Below are positions 61,501 through 64,000 of a stretch of DNA of 64,000 nucleotides, in pieces. The stretch spans positions 16,193,755 through 16,257,754 of the forward strand of contig NC_077232.1 in the NCBI RefSeq assembly GCF_027887165.1. Reading direction: 5' to 3'. Source of the DNA: Monodelphis domestica. Lineage: Eukaryota; Chordata; Mammalia; Didelphimorphia; Didelphidae. Under the pieces are notes generated by a model that was not told the origin of the DNA, did not search any database, and worked only from the letters and a program-made list of their open reading frames with translations. Each line of letters starts with the position of its first letter. The stretch's first letter is position 1. The position numbers were made by a program, and so were the translations under genes.

Positions 61501-61633
61501 GAGTTTAACAAAAGATCATCATTTGAGGGACAAATGACACGGATGCAAAATTCACTCTTTTACCTGGAATATCATCAGCCCACATCAGGCAAAGTAAAAG
61601 GCAAAGCACTGCTATCCCCAAAAAGGTCTTCAT
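55600..61633 (-). CDS. OOSP2: Oocyte-secreted protein 2-like (PLAC1/ZP-N family), complete
   Basis: Four coding exons: 61633-61564, 59292-59114, 57732-57626 and 55645-55600 (TGA), with junction phases 1, 0 and 2; the product is 133 residues. Residues 1 to about 19 are a signal peptide (MKTFLGIAVLCLLLCLMWA). The mature part has four cysteines (28, 59, 78, 115) as expected of a ZP-N fold. Exon 2 contains VTCNIGIFKVTVYKY, AEELMLGLGCRVN and TECGIELE, against ADELHLGMGCPAN and RDCGIRTR as I recall human OOSP2. Exon 3 starts VSEQYLIYKTFLYY against VSEETLLFQTELYF. Exon 4 is short (NWFFSPILTLISEF) where human OOSP2 (about 158 residues) has a longer tail. Human OOSP genes are oocyte-expressed secreted proteins next to MS4A3, so synteny supports the call. 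Other OOSP members (1, 3, 4) cannot be ruled out. A TATA box lies upstream and a polyadenylation signal downstream. Confidence 0.85.
57177..57374 (+). mobile_element. tRNA-headed marsupial SINE with target duplication
   Basis: Full-length and close to consensus. Flanked by AAAATTACTCTA at 57165-57176 and after the tail. It lies about 250 bp downstream (minus) of OOSP2-like exon 3. Confidence 0.9.
57932..58128 (+). mobile_element. tRNA-headed marsupial SINE with target duplication
   Basis: Full-length, near consensus, flanked by a 15-bp duplication AAAAGCCTTCATTTC at 57917-57931 and 58129-58143. About 200 bp upstream (minus) of exon 3. Probably young. Confidence 0.9.
59333..59525 (-). mobile_element. 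5'-truncated L1 3' end with 18-bp target duplication
   Basis: Marsupial L1 3' end read in reverse (TTTAGAATATTTTCCATGG, ACCTATTTCCAAATTATTG), flanked by a perfect 18-bp repeat starting TTGGATCTAGC at 59315-59332 and 59526-59543. It lies in the OOSP2-like first intron, with its edge about 40 bp upstream of the exon 2 acceptor. Confidence 0.65.
59990..60192 (-). mobile_element. tRNA-headed marsupial SINE (reverse)
   Basis: AACTCTCACCTTCCATCTTAG through CTGAACCACCCAGCAGCCCC (motifs given in part). In the OOSP2-like first intron. Confidence 0.85.
60193..61560. other. Rest of the OOSP2-like first intron
   Basis: 60700-61370 is A/G-rich text of L2-antisense flavour (GAAAATACTAAAAGAACTC, AACAGATCACATAAAGAATC) but too decayed to assign. 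No coding exon seen. Confidence 0.35.
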
Positions 61634-61704
61634 TGTGATAAATCCCAGAGCAAGGCTGCTGACCTCAGCACAAAATGAGAAGTAGGAAAAGGGGCTTCAT
61701 GGGA

Positions 61705-61711
61705 TTTTATA
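61705..61711 (-). promoter_or_regulatory. TATA box of the OOSP2-like gene
   Basis: TTTTATA on the plus strand is TATAAAA on the minus strand, 72-78 bp upstream of the ATG at 61633. That puts the expected start of transcription near 61675-61680 and a leader of about 45 nt, with the ATG in exon 1. Confidence 0.6.
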
Positions 61712-61726
61712 CTTGATTGCCCCACT

Positions 61727-61732
61727 CAGGTG
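61727..61732 (-). promoter_or_regulatory. E-box next to the OOSP2-like TATA box
   Basis: CAGGTG (CACCTG on the minus strand), 16 bp upstream of the TATA box. E-boxes bound by FIGLA drive zona pellucida genes in oocytes; use of this one is inference from gene type only. Confidence 0.3.
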
Positions 61733-62339
61733 TCTCCAATGATCTCTCTCTCTTAGCTCCAGTAAATCTCTACCACATCAGGAACACGGAGACTTTTCTT
61801 TTAAAATCAGATGTTTAGAGCTGAAGGATCTAATCTGAAAAAGCTGCCCTTTGACAATTTCTGCAGTAAAGAAGCTTCAATTAGGAAGATTTCCTGGGAT
61901 CTTCACACTCCTAGTATGGGATCATACATAGGAAAACATAAATTATAGGCACAACATGTAGGTCTGCCCTTTGGGCCCTGTCCAGTACATAGATGGTGAG
62001 GAAAACACTGGAGCTCATCAGAAGCAAAATATCAGATGAATTCTATGATGACACTTCCCATAAGTGCTGAAAACTAATTATATTAACATTATCTCAAAGG
62101 TTAAAGAAACTCTGTGACATCTTTCTGCTTCACATTCTCTCTGTTGTTTGTATGTGTGAATGTGAAGTCATCATTCAGAGGAAAACTTGAGGTTTTACAT
62201 GGAAGATGACAAAAAAAATGAGGAACTAGGATTACTGGTTACAGAAAGCAACACTAGAGAGCCTTGTGAACCAAGCACATACAGACTTTTCTGCTCTTTA
62301 CCATCAGCTCTGGGGCTATGAACTGTCCTTGTCAGTAAA

Positions 62340-62930
62340 AAGAATAATTCAATCTAGATTCCCTGGAGATTGATCTGAGACAAGGAACAGCACCCATTAC
62401 CTCAATGGCACATTGACACAAAATGAAAATATTGGCTAAATGGGGAATTCTTCCCACCTGTACCAAGAAACACTGTTCTAGGATACTGTGGGAACCTGAA
62501 TTTGAGCACAGAGAACTGCATTTATTCATCTTAGATCACATTAAAATAGATAAGCAGGTACAACAACCTCCTCTTAAGAATGGAAATGTTGAGACTCAGG
62601 TGGTAACCTACATCTGGGTCATGTTGATTCTACCCACTGATCCTGCCCTTAGCAACAATGTTTCATTGACTCTCTCCCTAGACTTCCTGTCTGTTGTTAG
62701 GTTCCATGGAAACATGTATGTTGAAAATGAAACTGTGTGCCAAGTAGATGTGTGATCATGAGGGTATAAAATAAAGCCAGGCCTCAGCCAAGGTGGAGCA
62801 GTTTATCCTGTGAAACCTGTGCTGCTTGTTGAATGAGAAAGTTGTGTCCATCATTTCACTGATACGGTCCCATCTCCAAGACCCCATCCCCTGTAGGAGG
62901 CTGGCCTTCCCCACAGCATGGGGATTAATC
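62340..62930 (+). mobile_element. Possible LTR fossil upstream of the OOSP2-like gene
   Basis: A block ending in LTR-like text: GGGTATAAAATAAAGCCAGG near 62761, GTGCTGCTTGTTGAATGAG and CCATCTCCAAGACCCCATCC. It resembles the U3/R/U5 order of an ERV LTR. No target duplication found, ends approximate. Confidence 0.35.
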
Positions 62931-64000
62931 ATAAACAATATTATAATAAATGAAATATGTATACATTACATGTATAATATATAATAATAATATACTTATG
63001 TATTAATTAAATAATCTAAATACTACCTCAAACCACCAGAACTGCTTTTAACCTGGCTTCCACAGTCCTCATTAGTGAGAGAAATCACTGTGCAGAGGGA
63101 ACTCATCTTACTCATCATCACTACCATCTGTTGAACAACTGCCACCAACAGGCAGGGCTGAAATAAAAAAAGGTCCCCTGTGGGAGAGAGAAGGCAGCAT
63201 ATGCCAGAGAAGTTAAACCACCATCACCACCTCTGCTACCATCTCTCCTGAGACCTTAATAGGACAAGCTCAGGATCCTGAAGCCAAGAGACCTGAGAAT
63301 AGTGACATTAAATAATGGCAATAAAAGAGATATTATCATCTGATTTTTGGCTACATCTTCAGGTTCATGGGACTTTTCTATCTGACTTGAACTTTTCCAT
63401 ATTTGTGGTTTCCTCCAGTAAAATGAGAATATTTTGAGAGCAAAGATTGTCTTACTTTTCTATTTGAATCCCTGGTCCTTTGCACATAGTAAGCACTTAA
63501 TACTTTCCTTCTTTCACTTATATACACTTTCACTTATATATATATATTATCAAATGGAAGGTGATTATACAAGAAACTGTGAATCTCTACTAGATAGACT
63601 GTATTTTACTTTTTAATTATATAAAAAATTCATCATATAACTTTCGATGCTATCCTGTTTGTCTTCCTTCTGTTCTTTTCCCAAAGACAAAAACAGCAAC
63701 AACAACAACAACAAAAAAACAGACCTGGCTCTAAAATGTAAATCTAAATTAAGTTCTTGAACCAAATATTTTTAATTGATCTTATATTTTTTAAAAAACT
63801 GCAGTTTTGCAACTTTTCCATATGTCTCTCTGACTGCATCTCTGTGCTGTCTCTTCATGTATGTTTATTTTAGCCTGTGAAAACATCCAGCAAATTTTTC
63901 TAAGACCTAGTGAAGGTTAGTAGGATTTGGGAGAGTATTAACTGTTTCATGTTCATCTTTTTAAATCTATGTTCTCATCTATCTGTGCATACAATCTGGG
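62931..64000. other. Right-edge spacer
   Basis: TATA-rich tract at about 62935-63015. An L2 3' end scrap (sense) near 63425-63505 (TTTTGAGAGCAAAGATTGTC, TTGCACATAGTAAGCACTTA). A short (CAA)n at about 63695-63715. No gene recognised. Confidence 0.4.

Noticed and set aside
62423-62755. 110-codon plus-strand frame as a second OOSP-like exon
   Set aside because: A phrase with Cys near the end looked like an exon, but there is no signal peptide, splice context or ZP-N pattern, and the block looks like an LTR.

Overview
The window is genomic DNA of a marsupial, most likely Australian. The sign is many copies of a tRNA-headed SINE (GGTAGCTCAGTGGATTGAG head, CORE-type middle with TGTGACCCTGGGCAAGTCACTTGACC). 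Older MIR/THER-like CORE-SINEs, L2 and L1 debris and several LTRs with 4-bp target duplications agree with this. All genes are multi-exon and all lie on the minus strand.

The region is the edge of the MS4A (four-transmembrane) cluster beside the oocyte-secreted-protein locus. From right to left, in the direction of transcription: (1) an OOSP2-like secreted ZP-N protein, four coding exons at 61633-55600, with a TATA box; (2) a complete MS4A3-like gene, six coding exons at 42830-32583; (3) an orphan relic of an MS4A4-like gene (terminal exon near 29.4 kb and first exon near 29.9 kb, nothing between); (4) a complete MS4A4-like gene, copy B, six coding exons at 23714-12739; (5) the first two coding exons of a near-identical gene, copy A (5243-528), which runs off the left edge. 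OOSP2 next to MS4A3 followed by MS4A4-type genes is also the order known on human 11q12.

Copies A and B come from a tandem segmental duplication (about 1-10815 versus 20080-27720). Since then A gained two LTR elements and B lost about 1.1 kb. The coding differences between A and B are all amino-acid changing and cluster in the first extracellular loop. Every internal MS4A splice junction is phase 0 and exon lengths match closely between the MS4A4-like and MS4A3-like genes (156/129/57/159/102 and 156/138/57/156/102 nt), so the two gene models support each other.

The rest is introns and gene-poor spacer: simple repeats, an AT-rich palindromic minisatellite at 34.5 kb, a 39-bp minisatellite at 40.3 kb, a long antisense L2 relic at 47.7-50.3 kb and an L1-like antisense relic at 51.2-53.1 kb. 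No bacterial-type features, CRISPR or true tRNA genes were seen. Family names rest on remembered human sequences, not on a search.
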